This document shows positions 58,501 to 63,582 of a DNA stretch of 64,000 nucleotides, in pieces. The first letter of the stretch is position 1, and the number at the start of each line of letters is the position of its first letter. A program made the translations under genes and the position numbers. Under the pieces are notes generated by a model, which saw only the letters and a program-made list of their open reading frames with translations, did not search any database and was not told the DNA's origin. This DNA is from a virus. The stretch spans positions 1 through 64,000 of the IMG/VR virus record IMGVR_UViG_3300032163_000012. One strand, written 5' to 3'.

Positions 58501-59886
58501 ATGCAGAAATTGGCCGGCGCGCTCTGGTCTAGAATCAATAGTCGCGGCGGCGTGATTCGCGTGAACAGCGATTACCGTCTGCTGGAGCGCTCTGACACGC
58601 TCTCGAACGACACATACAGCGAAGCCAGCCTACTCTACTTGGCGCAGCATCGGCTTGCGCGCTGGTCCCTTGCCTTCTTCCGTACCACGGAGGCGTTTAA
58701 CCGGGCGGTGACGTTCCTCGGTGCATACCACCGGGCTAAGGACAAAGGCAAACTGCACGGCCCGGCGTTCGCCGAAGCCGAAGCCACGATGAAGTTCACG
58801 CAACACCCATACGGCAATGCGGACAACGCCGAGATCCTGCGCAACGTCTACCTGCGGGTGCCGTTCCAGTTCAAGAAGTACATGGCGCAGCAGATCGCCT
58901 ACGAGTTCGAGCTTGGCCGAAAATTCACCACAGGGAAATCAATCCATGATTCTCAAGTCGAAATACCGCGCGAAGCCCTATTGTGGAATCTCATGTCGGT
59001 ATTCCTCGTCGCTGGCACGCTTGGGCTTCCGTTCATTGCGCTACTCGCCTCTATCATCAAGGGCGTCAGCGATTGGGATCCTCTCGATTGGATCAAGAGA
59101 AAAGCGCTTGAGGCACAGGCTTTGGGCAAGCTGGCAGCCGGCGCGGCCACTGTTGTCGCTCGCGGGCTCCCTGCTTGGGCTATTGGCGAGGACATGTCCG
59201 CCCGCGCCGGCATGGGCGAGCAGTTCACGCCGCAGCAGGCTACCGACCTACTCGGGCCGTGGTGGAGCACTATGGACAAAGCCCGCCAGCTCGGGGAGCT
59301 ACAAGCCGGATTCGTTGACCAACTAGCGAACGTGAGTCCTGGCGCCGGCAAGCCGCTGAAGGCGATAGAGGCGATGGCGAACGGCATGCCGATCGCCATG
59401 TCCGTTACCGATACCAAGAGGTTCTACGAGGCATTCGCCGACAACAAGATCGACTGGGTGAGCCCGTGGAAGAACCGGACGGACTTTGATGAGAACCAAC
59501 TCTCAAAGGCCGATGTGGCGCGCATGGCGTTCGGTTCCACTCCGACCAATGTTGCTATGGCACGCAGCGAGGTACAGGGGCTGGCCAAGGAAACCGCCTT
59601 GGAAAAGAAGAAAACACAGCTTTACCTGAACAAGATTATCTCGGCGAACCGCGACTACGGGAGCGACGAGAAGAAGGACAAAGACGGGAAAACTAAACTG
59701 GATTATGCTCTCGACAAGATTGCGAACGACGCTGAAAAGGCTGGCGTTTCTCTGTCTGAGCCAACGATCAAGAAAGCGCTCGCTGACGCACAGACGCCGC
59801 GGCTGCAGCGTGCTATCAAGGGGGCGCCAAACAAAATGCGCGGAGAGGCATCGTCGCGTTCTGAGTCGTTGCTGCAACAACAATAA
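46576..59886 (+). CDS. Giant DarB-like polyvalent virion protein (4,436 aa)
   Basis: One uninterrupted frame. In order: a start with ELSDGTILEFPDG; a Gly/Ala zipper (about residues 282-330); an InPase-like domain (about 700-846); a helical stretch and the KARELLRKKLGQ domain (about 1062-1150); a possible ART-type domain (1369-1515); an N6-adenine methyltransferase with NPPF (1713-1716); a Strawberry-notch/DarB-like SF2 helicase with Walker A GDGTGVGKG (from 2055), DEAH (2171-2174) and GRTHR (2573-2577); a zincin with HEGVH (3114-3118); a ParB/sulfiredoxin-like segment (near 3338); and a long C-terminus with hydrophobic stretches (about 3880-3915, 4134-4160). Domain names follow the polyvalent-protein concept and my memory. 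It is probably ejected with the DNA and protects it from host defence. Two other genes are nested in its linkers. Confidence 0.9.
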   Translation: MSVEAELSDGTILEFPDGTAPDVVRRTVKRQLGLAGPVKPAPAPAPTAEELAASKPARSTLTRGGQPVIQPATMPVITEPTGSVMDSFVARPQEQLANIAQSLPQTEIGNETTQREAVKTNDGQIALGTQASGPRVEIPRRRREATPAESVDAAVKLAADVERVRSAKYLTQPTIEEAAQSSLTRPLTEAEKPRASLRSLPGDIATAARQTPNAIAAGVSSFLQGGAPEDVFGSPDWKNEAIKEARYNAEQSSKSKDSQDKYVDFLGIKLNRNDVRTAPQNLAFSVVSMGASVLAGLGGSVVGALAGPVGSRVVGAAAAGGAGGAAAYRMDTNNFMRDLRQYMDKAAQGQLGRPLTDKEFIDVATAPSMHDAAKQIGLAIRSSKSGQALAQEHGLHEAGWEAIGNMIMLGAGKYIIKEALKGGILKPALGAVVGTAGEVGTEMPTQMGQHNVEVAAGMSREAPRSWTSASDWWKSFEEVAGPTILTTLAMGGMAGGGAVAARGVQRMDERLRPGAAIGRALEADIADRGMPPGAADAAARASLSLQPGTPGDLSAAMAHPGTLQEYIAERDAKAAEAAAVAAAAQPPVAPAPASAPVAEAQPPAGAPVEAPAAPAGTQADGELGTFTWIDGEVSRGTSEEGGTILKLGDQRIPVTPEDGTWGPAPEGENTPAKPVKVETAQHVDLASQGIAAAPTDAQKKAGTYQKGHIDLQGLKISLENARGSERTGIDADGERWSTVMPAAYGYIKRTEGADGDQVDVYVGDVPESQQVWIVDQIDPATGKFDEHKVMLGFTTKAHAVATYHTAFNDNSGPSRVGSVTGMSVQQFKDDFLKGHDLTKPFGYFEKRPAAPQPKEAPNAQTVRSDAGQVRQGGAEGQPGLQPGAEQGGGNLQQPSPSGTNVGRPPGGGAETVTAQRPVNEAGPPGTGGDASNQPVSQPQIGRNRFQLDRQLTALRLDHKKLVQGLPVAEDMAMNDRGASLTRLQAKIDTNQATQKEILSEIAALEPAEATAPEAKPTKAALIPTRTPSGGIEYVVQPLREGAAPETKIVPDEAPAFGESNKVFTKDAADKARELLRKKLGQVSMGLDPEIAQAGIQLAGYYIEGGARSFASYSAKMLADLGDMAKPYLKSWYAAVFYHPGMNTEGMEEPGSIKEAAAPAANVYNVGDKVIYRPMVGPSPMHATITRMTRDNDGTERIELSTGHRGIEAASDRLTRDVAAPAETKSPIGETFPLKSETNAPIGETFPLKSETNAPIGETFPLKSETNAPAAEMIAPTGSTNVPMQSTTPAPAGGMTVEKRQHTKTGADIWVVKGGARVSRSDYLTMNARAKRLGGGWSNYTKGFNFHSEAKANEFAGIKPTEQSAAPEMSEYESRAAWGDAETGQPFTAIAYRARNGIEEIPKEQRGFWAETEDGTAGYGYGKSGITSVFKDTVSVSNPLVVDDQMDAIIELFGKDSKEREGYFDAKDKGDDADRYADKVLAPAARAAGYDAIIYRQDTNLYGAPTRSIHVLGQETQNAKPDSAAMRLAERIKTEVIVGQDKINNVDLMRMAREEFGESFSPKEAYDAVEAGMNLYLRETPSLSDPTRAATAQQARIVVAKLRTATDFLPTQNVRDKEQEEYQQFSTPPAIAWLVNWVAQVRRGETALEPSGGLGGLAVFAEGAGAKVVINELSARRGAVLRDLFPDARIFTEDASQLNNVLPDDVKPTVVIMNPPFSATAGRIEGRRSNKEGLAHVDQALKRLEPGGRLVLLMGEGMALDLPGQREWWDKTRAEYNVRANIGIEGSAYMKYGTTFGVQLIVIDKTGPTTAEPVVAKDAVLGDVPALLEDLRDRPESGTTSEQPPAQPGSGEVAAGAVTQQGSNQPAGVGAVGAGERPGNQATKPGAADTGRSGTETPDVGARPAVAGAAVHPGSGRGESAGTVRSGKPTGPEGSGELAASDSVQQHGGESGLTVTSTTAAKNESDLSDSVYENYTPKRLKIEGAKPHPGKLVESAAMSAVDPPAPTYTPNLPREVITKGMLSIAQLEAVVYAGQAHSQMLPGTEGKQQRRGFFIGDGTGVGKGREIGGIILDNMRQGRKKAVWISEKQGLHLDAQRDFEGVGGNPATIFRQGATSAKNAITAKSGILFSTYSMLRSGEKKQATDKQEKGKSRIDQLVDWLGEGFDGVLVFDEAHNMANAVQQRGARGVKAPSKMAIAALNLQARLPQARVVYVSATGATEVQNLAYAARLGLWGEGTPFAGRDEFLNQIDAGGVAVMELVAQNMKALGVYMSRSLSYDGVSYDRLEHKLEPIQRELYNKLADTWQLVLRRVNQALGDTGQDKSGNAKGAAMSRFWGAHQRFFNQIITAIQMPTIIANAKAAIEAGDAVVMQLVNTNEAEQERQAARAEIEGEELEELEFGPMDSLIEFVTAGFPVQQYVEADDGNGNVISVPATDAAGNPVINRDAVASRDALIAELQSMKRTSAIPGNPIDLVIEEFGPEAVAEITGRKRRFVRIKGESGEYVMTEQKRGAAAAQNDAKAFMEDKKRVLIFSDAGGTGFSFQSDLGTKNQRLRHHYLVQPGWRADKAVQGLGRTHRTNEANQPKYLLPTTDLKAQKRFISSVARRLDQLGALTKGQRQTGSQGLFSAKDNLESQYSTAAVTTLFEDMHGGRTPLDFTDVTAQMGLDMIDPRTGALSRDKIPTVPRFLNRLLSMRMETQDQVFEEFIRRMEEAVENAIAAGHYNDGMETVRAQKVAITRVEVVHTDERSGAETKYYDLELTHPNIINKFDAVQDKIAAEEESAPPGVTRDHFFYRNEKSGKVFAIIERGQRVNAQGHPFTRGSRWGVTGLPRYVDNVEGVKSGSTGYGEREITYTKLTEAQAQEAWKKELAKAPPTYTDHLHMIAGAILPVWNRITGDNARVVRTQTEDGTRLIGRVVPIGQLKDTLRNLGVGSTVAKLPAADIFKRVMAGERGLLADGSTLVTVNLLGSKRVELKAPHGMTSAKSRQLTEQGAQIERHQWTERAFIPNGDVLERILETTPIVELGAEGGEKYSLGTGERPAANVASEVRRIAEEMFPKANLAMVDRLFGEGPAVVRSGAPSEARIEAAGKYNTGRQLMTVAMNYEDPTKTIRHEGVHALYDMGMFKEAEWTILQRESTNRWMKEHNVPDNEEGIAKAFQFYRAGGKFAGPVGRAFDRIRDFLQRIGNALRGLGYQNVDDIFKRIESGEVGAAVRPGSMADLASMTLESYAKMPLSYRMAVRDDLNAVLEKFSAAGGVAQKSAAAMFNQEQIDAASQTKWKSREKLVDMPIADFLRLAAQGESEFKRKRVQEVLDRGDKFSDLPYLLVKTEGGNVVVMGQGESHEGRHRARALQKLGYTTIPVVIKGDIRWSEQTDSKLFDYKAQWPNKLVGQSGESVPFPVMREDAAANYSKHPDVRYSLGSDLPDNIAVIQKQTGNDVLPTTRFAANPRNAFFGEPVLRELQKFATHIETQIARTAKSFSDEYHGIRKKLNKSERDTLDDVLWVGEADEVEFTEQQLREDIGWTDPKLIKAYKDFRSLVEKMGRFVDMHRRSMKFEYTERKKKVLVRMANLRVMDVAEFRSLYGRRLRLRGKVRDGDVDPATLAALDAIEEQMQIIREETDEYQDLVKEIDRIDGILAETSIRTKVGYMPHKFFGTWATYRLVEEPVLDKEGKPTMDPGTGEPVTETVHKLVAGEHGFYPNQKAAVTAAERASALAPDDQFEVRAVQFKFPNAAATTLTDASFWTFLGKFSAATSLHGQDLRDATEGIARRRFRRRIAGFTQKRTGVEGFSKAMDRVMLSHIGEVTRYVFLDKFKYRAISDMEKLKMSPFQSQDTKHPTLSKMVEAYIRDMNGQKQPMEKSVDESLDWIASRPWAKAAFVGLPASAAGASLMFGISTNPLVAAAVSGYVGWRLYSSISRDTEFKSRALTQDLLGDMAHAKLGAFFNLASGIVNLTQTPINTLPVLGPKYTMIGMQKLAGALWSRINSRGGVIRVNSDYRLLERSDTLSNDTYSEASLLYLAQHRLARWSLAFFRTTEAFNRAVTFLGAYHRAKDKGKLHGPAFAEAEATMKFTQHPYGNADNAEILRNVYLRVPFQFKKYMAQQIAYEFELGRKFTTGKSIHDSQVEIPREALLWNLMSVFLVAGTLGLPFIALLASIIKGVSDWDPLDWIKRKALEAQALGKLAAGAATVVARGLPAWAIGEDMSARAGMGEQFTPQQATDLLGPWWSTMDKARQLGELQAGFVDQLANVSPGAGKPLKAIEAMANGMPIAMSVTDTKRFYEAFADNKIDWVSPWKNRTDFDENQLSKADVARMAFGSTPTNVAMARSEVQGLAKETALEKKKTQLYLNKIISANRDYGSDEKKDKDGKTKLDYALDKIANDAEKAGVSLSEPTIKKALADAQTPRLQRAIKGAPNKMRGEASSRSESLLQQQ
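49148..49396 (+). CDS. Nested gene 1 in +1 frame of the giant gene (82 aa)
   Basis: ATG 49148 has a strong ribosome binding site (AAGGAGG, six bases upstream). The product is a normal-looking protein: MPKQYEAMRDKFAKGAPKD, then YNQAQSKAAAIYNSRH, a pattern shared by small phage proteins of unknown function (recall: KxAAxIYN). The giant frame here is a Gln/Gly/Pro-rich linker (about residues 858-941) without structure, so the +1 frame looks like the constrained one. A second ATG is at residue 8. The C-terminal half is Pro/Ala/Ser-rich. Confidence 0.65.
   Translation: MPKQYEAMRDKFAKGAPKDSPAYNQAQSKAAAIYNSRHQAAPMSAAHPEGAPKQSPRSGLSTKLGRPAPAGMPAISQFHSRK
50251..50376. repeat. Three 42-bp tandem repeats in the giant gene
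   Basis: Three near-perfect 42-bp copies encode IGETFPLKSETNAP-type units (about residues 1226-1267) in a disordered linker before the ART-like domain. Near identity shows recent duplication and likely length variation. Confidence 0.85.
52067..52432 (+). CDS. Nested gene 2 in +1 frame of the giant gene (121 aa)
   Basis: GTG 52067 follows GGAGG seven bases upstream. The product is a coherent helical protein: VIDLKAVQRVNNHPLNRAAG at the start, then NKDQINLLALAQWGLENGLEI, QPTLDEVEQKLQMLARGQPLQALQFIQEVDG, and EAASLLLQTLYSNM at the end. The giant frame across the same DNA is Gly/Ala/Gln/Thr-rich linker (about residues 1831-1952). Both nested genes use the same frame. Function unknown; they may be made in larger amounts than the giant. 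Confidence 0.65.
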   Translation: MIDLKAVQRVNNHPLNRAAGKWLPARLRNKDQINLLALAQWGLENGLEIKPPSPEQPTLDEVEQKLQMLARGQPLQALQFIQEVDGEKVLEPSDLESQPDRKEAASLLLQTLYSNMVASRA

Positions 59887-59904
59887 ACAAAATGGGGATA
59901 CGTC

Positions 59905-60177
59905 ATGTCTAACATCATTAGTTGCGAGCCGAACCAAGAAAACTGCCCTTACCTGGAGAAATCAGCCGAGATTGCGGTGAAAAGGGTATTCGCAATTCTC
60001 GGCGTTAACATTGATGTCCCGAAGGATGTCGAGGAATTCCGGGAAAATCTGCGATTCGGAGCAACACTACGCCGCGCAGCAGACAGGGGTTTGTTCGCAT
60101 TCATTACCGTGCTCGTTGGTGCGATCGCGGTAGCGCTTTGGGCCGGGATTGTGTCAAAGATTACCGGGCACTCGTAG
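59905..60177 (+). CDS. Small C-terminally anchored membrane protein (90 aa)
   Basis: A soluble first part with CEPNQENCPYLEKSAEIAVKRVFAILGVNIDVPKDVEEFRENLRF is followed by one membrane span near the C-terminus (FAFITVLVGAIAVALWAGIV). It precedes the holin candidate, within the lysis block. A holin partner or antiholin is possible. No named family. Confidence 0.65.
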   Translation: MSNIISCEPNQENCPYLEKSAEIAVKRVFAILGVNIDVPKDVEEFRENLRFGATLRRAADRGLFAFITVLVGAIAVALWAGIVSKITGHS

Positions 60178-60186
60178 GAGATAGCC

Positions 60187-60522
60187 ATGAACGATCGTCG
60201 CCAGCCGTTTCAAGTTGACGAGGCGAAGTTTTCAACCCAGAAGGGGGTGACGTACATCCTCCTGTTTATCTTCGCGTCTGTCACGGCAAACGTACTCTCC
60301 GGGCAGGACCAGGCCGAGCGGTCCACAATTCTGCAGACGGTAATCAACCTGACGTTGCTCGCCGTCGGCTACTGGCTGGGATCGAGCAAGGCGGCCACCG
60401 ACACCAATGCGGCGATGGGCAGGATCGCGCAAGGCTCCGCGCCGGCCGCCGCAGCAGCCGTGGCAGCGGCCACCGGGATGCCAACCCCTCCGGCGCCACC
60501 GGACGAGGAACCAAAACCGTGA
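60187..60522 (+). CDS. Putative holin (111 aa)
   Basis: There are two membrane spans (YILLFIFASVTANVLSG and ILQTVINLTLLAVGYWLGSS), a charged N-terminus and a Pro/Ala-rich C-terminal tail. It lies directly before the endolysin, with its TGA overlapping the endolysin GTG. These are the usual marks of a class II holin, which makes the membrane lesion for lysis. Identity is inferred from topology and place. Confidence 0.7.
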   Translation: MNDRRQPFQVDEAKFSTQKGVTYILLFIFASVTANVLSGQDQAERSTILQTVINLTLLAVGYWLGSSKAATDTNAAMGRIAQGSAPAAAAAVAAATGMPTPPAPPDEEPKP

Positions 60523-60974
60523 GGATCTCAGACCACTTCACGCTGGAGGAGCTTTCCGTCACCGAGCACCGTGACCTGATCGACGACAACCTGGCTTGGG
60601 CGCAGAAGCATATCGACAACCTGGATCGCCTGGTCGTGATCGCGCTGGAGCCCGTGCGCGCGCTATTGGGTGTTCCAATGCACGTAAATTCCGGCGTGCG
60701 CTGCCCGGAACTGAACAAGATCGTGGGCGGATCGCCAACGTCGGCGCACCCGGAGGGGCGCGCGTGCGACTTCACTGCTGCCGGATACGGGCCGCCCTTG
60801 GAGATCTGCCGGGTGATCTACTCGTCCGGTATCCGGTTCGACCAACTCATCTGGGAGGGGCGGTGGGTGCACATCGGGATCGCCAGGGCCGCCGAGGCGC
60901 CGCGGTTCCAGGTGCTCACGGCGCATTTCAGGAAAGGCCAGCCGACCACCTACACGCCAGGCTTGCCGCCTTGA
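60519..60974 (+). CDS. Endolysin, peptidase M15 (D-Ala-D-Ala carboxypeptidase type)
   Basis: This 151-residue protein starts with GTG 60519. The M15_3 pattern is clear: SDHFTLEELSVTEHRD, LLGVPMHVNSGVRCPELNKIVGG, then SAHPEGRACDFTAAGYG (zinc ligands His and Asp of SxHxxGxAxD), and RWVHIGIA with the last His. Family members cut peptide cross-links in peptidoglycan. It overlaps the holin by four bases. No signal sequence, so it depends on the holin for release. Confidence 0.88.
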   Translation: MRISDHFTLEELSVTEHRDLIDDNLAWAQKHIDNLDRLVVIALEPVRALLGVPMHVNSGVRCPELNKIVGGSPTSAHPEGRACDFTAAGYGPPLEICRVIYSSGIRFDQLIWEGRWVHIGIARAAEAPRFQVLTAHFRKGQPTTYTPGLPP

Positions 60975-61039
60975 GGGTAAAGGCGTAAGCTAATTTCAGC
61001 CGGAGACGGCCTTAACCCCAACCACCAAGGAGAACGCAT

Positions 61040-61411
61040 GTGAACAGATTTCGATTATGGATCGCGCTACTCGCTCTGACCGTTCTGACCGGATTCGGCT
61101 GCGCTACAACGCCGCAGTCCGCGCAGCAGTCAGTCTACTCGGCGAAGTCGAACTACGCCGTTGCCCTGGCCGTCGCCGTGGCCTACAAGAAACTGCCGGT
61201 GTGCGCGCCGGCCGCTCCGCCTTTATGCTCCAAACCCGACATCGTAGCTACTTTGCAGAAGGTGGACACGGCATCGAGCGCGTTGCTCAATGCGGCCGAG
61301 AACACTGTGCGAACGCAGGGGGCCGGGGCTAACGCGCAGACGGCGATCAAGGCGGCAGAGCAAGCGGTGTCTGCCTTCGCAACCATTACCGCTGCTTTAG
61401 CGGTCAAGTGA
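61040..61411 (+). CDS. Lipoprotein-like protein in lysis block (123 aa)
   Basis: GTG 61040 follows AAGGAGAAC. The start MNRFRLWIALLALTVLTGFGCATT is a signal peptide with a Cys at residue 21; the lipobox is atypical (GFGC). The rest is Ala-rich and helical (SAKSNYAVALAVAVAYKKLPVCAPAAPPLC) with two further Cys. An outer-membrane spanin subunit is possible given the place, but no inner spanin (Rz-like) was found. An ATG two bases before is followed at once by TGA (ATGTGA). Confidence 0.55.
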   Translation: MNRFRLWIALLALTVLTGFGCATTPQSAQQSVYSAKSNYAVALAVAVAYKKLPVCAPAAPPLCSKPDIVATLQKVDTASSALLNAAENTVRTQGAGANAQTAIKAAEQAVSAFATITAALAVK

Positions 61412-61626
61412 CGGAGGCTGACATGCAAGCGCTTCTCTACGCAACGCAACTCCTGGGCATGCTGCCCTCGCTCCTGGCCGCGGGCAAGAACGTGGCCGAC
61501 CTGGTTCAGTCCGGCAATGCAGCCCTCAAGGCCATGGCCGACGAGAACCGGGATCCGACGCCGGCCGAGTGGGACGCCCTCAACGCCAAGATCAAGGCGC
61601 TGCAGGACGAGCTTCACGCTCCCTGA
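61408..61626 (+). CDS. Small protein, last gene of late operon (72 aa)
   Basis: GTG 61408 overlaps the lipoprotein stop as GTGA. The product is helical (MQALLYATQLLGMLPSLLAAGKNVADLVQSGNAALKAMADENRDPTPAEWDALNAKIKALQDEL). The N-terminal half is moderately hydrophobic. No family is named. It may be a lysis accessory protein. It ends 18 bases before the terminator. Confidence 0.6.
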   Translation: MTEADMQALLYATQLLGMLPSLLAAGKNVADLVQSGNAALKAMADENRDPTPAEWDALNAKIKALQDELHAP

Positions 61627-61643
61627 TCGATCGGCACCAAAGG

Positions 61644-61669
61644 AAAGGGCGCTTGATGCGCCCTTTTTT
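61644..61669 (+). terminator. Rho-independent terminator at end of late operon
   Basis: AAAGGGCGC pairs with GCGCCCTTT around a 5-nt loop (TTGAT), followed by a T run on the plus strand and preceded by A on that strand, so it can also stop leftward transcription from the early operon. It separates two convergent operons. Confidence 0.9.
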
Positions 61670-61985
61670 ATTTGCCGTTGATAACCAGCTTCAATGGCGG
61701 ACCGTGAATTACCGTGTCGCGCTCCCGCTTGATCCTGGTCAGGTGGCCGCGGACGGCGCGGTAAGATCGCTCCAGCCGATCGTAGGCTGCAGACTTCTCC
61801 TCGTGCCAGCGTTTGTACCGTTCCTTTTCCTCAATCAGCGCGGTGTGGCTCTTGGCCATCGCCTCAGTTGCGTCGGCGATGCGCAGCGTGGCTCCGAGCG
61901 TAATCTGCTCGATCGACAAAGCATCGGAACTGGACGTGCCCCAGTTCGACCGGCTTTCCTTCGCGTAGCTGCGGTGCTCGCCCAT
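61668..61985 (-). CDS. Helical hypothetical protein (105 aa), end of leftward early operon
   Basis: The product is a charged coiled coil (KSHTALIEEKERYKRWHEEKSAAYDRLERSYRAVRGHLTRIKRERDTV). No membrane span. Its stop overlaps the T run of the terminator. It follows the 136-residue gene within one base. Function unknown. Confidence 0.6.
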   Translation of the reverse strand: MGEHRSYAKESRSNWGTSSSDALSIEQITLGATLRIADATEAMAKSHTALIEEKERYKRWHEEKSAAYDRLERSYRAVRGHLTRIKRERDTVIHGPPLKLVINGK

Positions 61986-61986
61986 G

Positions 61987-62397
61987 TCAGAACGGGATAT
62001 CGTCTTTCGGCATCTTCTCGATCAGGCCGCGCAGCGATACGGCTGTAATCACGCCCTCGCCGTCGGTGCGCACGAACCTGAATGCGTGGTCAGCGTATTC
62101 AATGCGCCAGCCAGCGAATAGCTTGAGTGATCCTTCGAGCGCGAACAGCTTCTCCTGGTCGGCGATCGCCTCGTCCTGCGATTGCTTCATCGCGCGCCAC
62201 GTGTCCATGTCGTCGGCGCATATCGACGCTTCCATGATATTCTCGGCTTCGTGCCCAGCGGCATGCGCATGCTCTACCCAGTAGCGCACCACATGCACGC
62301 CGATCGGATCCTTGGCGCGCAGCACGAAGAAAGGCTCGTCCGGCGCGATCTTCTCCATGCAATCGAATTGCCCAGCGTTTTGCTTCGTTCCCATCAT
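61987..62397 (-). CDS. Hypothetical protein (136 aa)
   Basis: Two adjacent ATG codons (62397 and 62394) lie behind AAGGAGAG; I took the first. The sequence has an ERxA-free, mixed fold with FFVLRAKDPIGVHVVRYWVEHAHAAGHEAE and a C-terminal WRIEYADHAFRFVRTDGEGVITAVSL. Its ATG overlaps the previous stop. No family recognised. Confidence 0.6.
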   Translation of the reverse strand: MMGTKQNAGQFDCMEKIAPDEPFFVLRAKDPIGVHVVRYWVEHAHAAGHEAENIMEASICADDMDTWRAMKQSQDEAIADQEKLFALEGSLKLFAGWRIEYADHAFRFVRTDGEGVITAVSLRGLIEKMPKDDIPF

Positions 62398-62711
62398 GCT
62401 CTCCTTGTTGCCCAGTATTTGTACGAGCGCCGCTTGCCCTCGCGCTGCACGTGTTTGTATTCCAGCAGATCCAGAAGGGAGTGCGCGGCGCGCATCCGTT
62501 CCGCTGGTGTGATGTGGCACAGCTTCACGATGCCGCGCCAGTCGATCTTGTCGCCATGCTTAACCAGCGCGTTGTAGATTCGCTCCGGCATGGCGCCGGC
62601 CTTGCGCGGGTGGTAGCGCGGCAGCTTCGTGTCAAGCTCGTTTTCAAGCTGCATCCTCAGCCCGCCGATGACCTGGGCGAGATTGGTTCCAACCTCCACC
62701 CACATGGTCAC
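62394..62711 (-). CDS. Small winged-helix-like protein (105 aa)
   Basis: The sequence MPERIYNALVKHGDKIDWRGIVKLCHITPAERMRAAHSLLDLLEYKHVQREGKRRSYKYWA has the spacing of a winged-helix domain (two helices, recognition helix, beta wing). The start could be at 62711 or two codons later. A DNA-binding regulator is likely. Overlaps both neighbours by four bases. Confidence 0.6.
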   Translation of the reverse strand: MTMWVEVGTNLAQVIGGLRMQLENELDTKLPRYHPRKAGAMPERIYNALVKHGDKIDWRGIVKLCHITPAERMRAAHSLLDLLEYKHVQREGKRRSYKYWATRRA

Positions 62712-62965
62712 TCGGCCTCGTTGATGTATTTCCCGTCGTACAACTTGACGATGCGCTGCTGGAAGAACTTGCCGGCGCTGACTGCTTCCCTCATTGCTTG
62801 GTACAGGTCGGCGGGGAAATTCGCATACGAGTACAATTTTTTGCCGTGCACAAATCTGATGTACAGCGCTTTTGTTTCCTCGCTGTAGCCGTAGCTCTGG
62901 ATTACCTTAGAGTCTGGGCACAGCGTCATTGCGGGGTATTGTGATGCTGCCTTTCCGTTTTCCAT
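62708..62965 (-). CDS. KTSC domain protein (85 aa)
   Basis: ATG 62965 has GGAGAG upstream and overlaps the HNH stop (TAATG); an upstream in-frame ATG would add four residues. The sequence VIQSYGYSEETKALYIRFVHGKKLYSYANFPADLYQAMREAVSAGKFFQQRI matches the KTSC domain, found at the end of a lysyl-tRNA synthetase and in phages. By family knowledge it is a small nucleic-acid-associated domain of uncertain role. Confidence 0.75.
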   Translation of the reverse strand: MENGKAASQYPAMTLCPDSKVIQSYGYSEETKALYIRFVHGKKLYSYANFPADLYQAMREAVSAGKFFQQRIVKLYDGKYINEAE

Positions 62966-63582
62966 TATTCTCTCCAAGTTCGTTCAGTGGCGGCGCACTG
63001 AGCAGCGCTTTGCGACACGCCGCGCATGCGCGCCCAAGCAGTTATATTGCCGCCTAAAGCGCGCACCGCTCGCGCCTCGCGCGCCAATTCAATACTCATA
63101 ACTACGCGGCGCGTATTGCGACCCTGCTCCGTATCCGTTCCCCAAATGCAATTGCCTTTCGAGTAGCCGAGGTCGTTGTTCTTGCGCTCGATGGTCAGTC
63201 CGGGCGGACATGAACCCATGTCGCGGTAGAATGCCTGGAACGAATCGCGCCACTCGTCACAGACGGTGATTCCGCGTCCACCATAATGCTTGAAACGTGG
63301 GTTGTTCTTGTTATAGCAGCGAGCTTTCATTCCGCACCAGACTGCATATTCATCGCTGTCACGCATGCCGTGAGTTTGCAATCGAGTGAGATTGCTCTCC
63401 ACTCGCAGACACCCGCATGATCTTGTAACACCCCTCCGTACAGAGGAGCCAAGAGCCTCCAATTTATTTCCGCAGTCGCACCCAAATATCCATCTGGCTT
63501 GTTTGCGCGAGTCTATGCCAGAGATCCGAACGCCTATCAGGCGCCCGAATCTTTTCCCCTCCATGTCGACGCGCTGAGACAT
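62965..63582 (-). CDS. HNH-type endonuclease-like protein (205 aa)
   Basis: An N-terminal zinc-ribbon-like part (IFGCDCGNKLEALGSSVRRGVTRSCGCLRVES) with five Cys leads to YAVWCGMKARCYNKNNPRFKHYGGRGITVCDEWRDSFQAFYRDMG, then LTIERKNNDLGYSKGNCIW and TEQGRNTR. This is the pattern of phage HNH/AP2-associated homing proteins. A C-terminal basic helix-turn-helix (AWARMRGVSQSAAQC) may bind DNA. Located between DUF2303 and KTSC genes. Confidence 0.7.
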   Translation of the reverse strand: MSQRVDMEGKRFGRLIGVRISGIDSRKQARWIFGCDCGNKLEALGSSVRRGVTRSCGCLRVESNLTRLQTHGMRDSDEYAVWCGMKARCYNKNNPRFKHYGGRGITVCDEWRDSFQAFYRDMGSCPPGLTIERKNNDLGYSKGNCIWGTDTEQGRNTRRVVMSIELAREARAVRALGGNITAWARMRGVSQSAAQCAATERTWRE

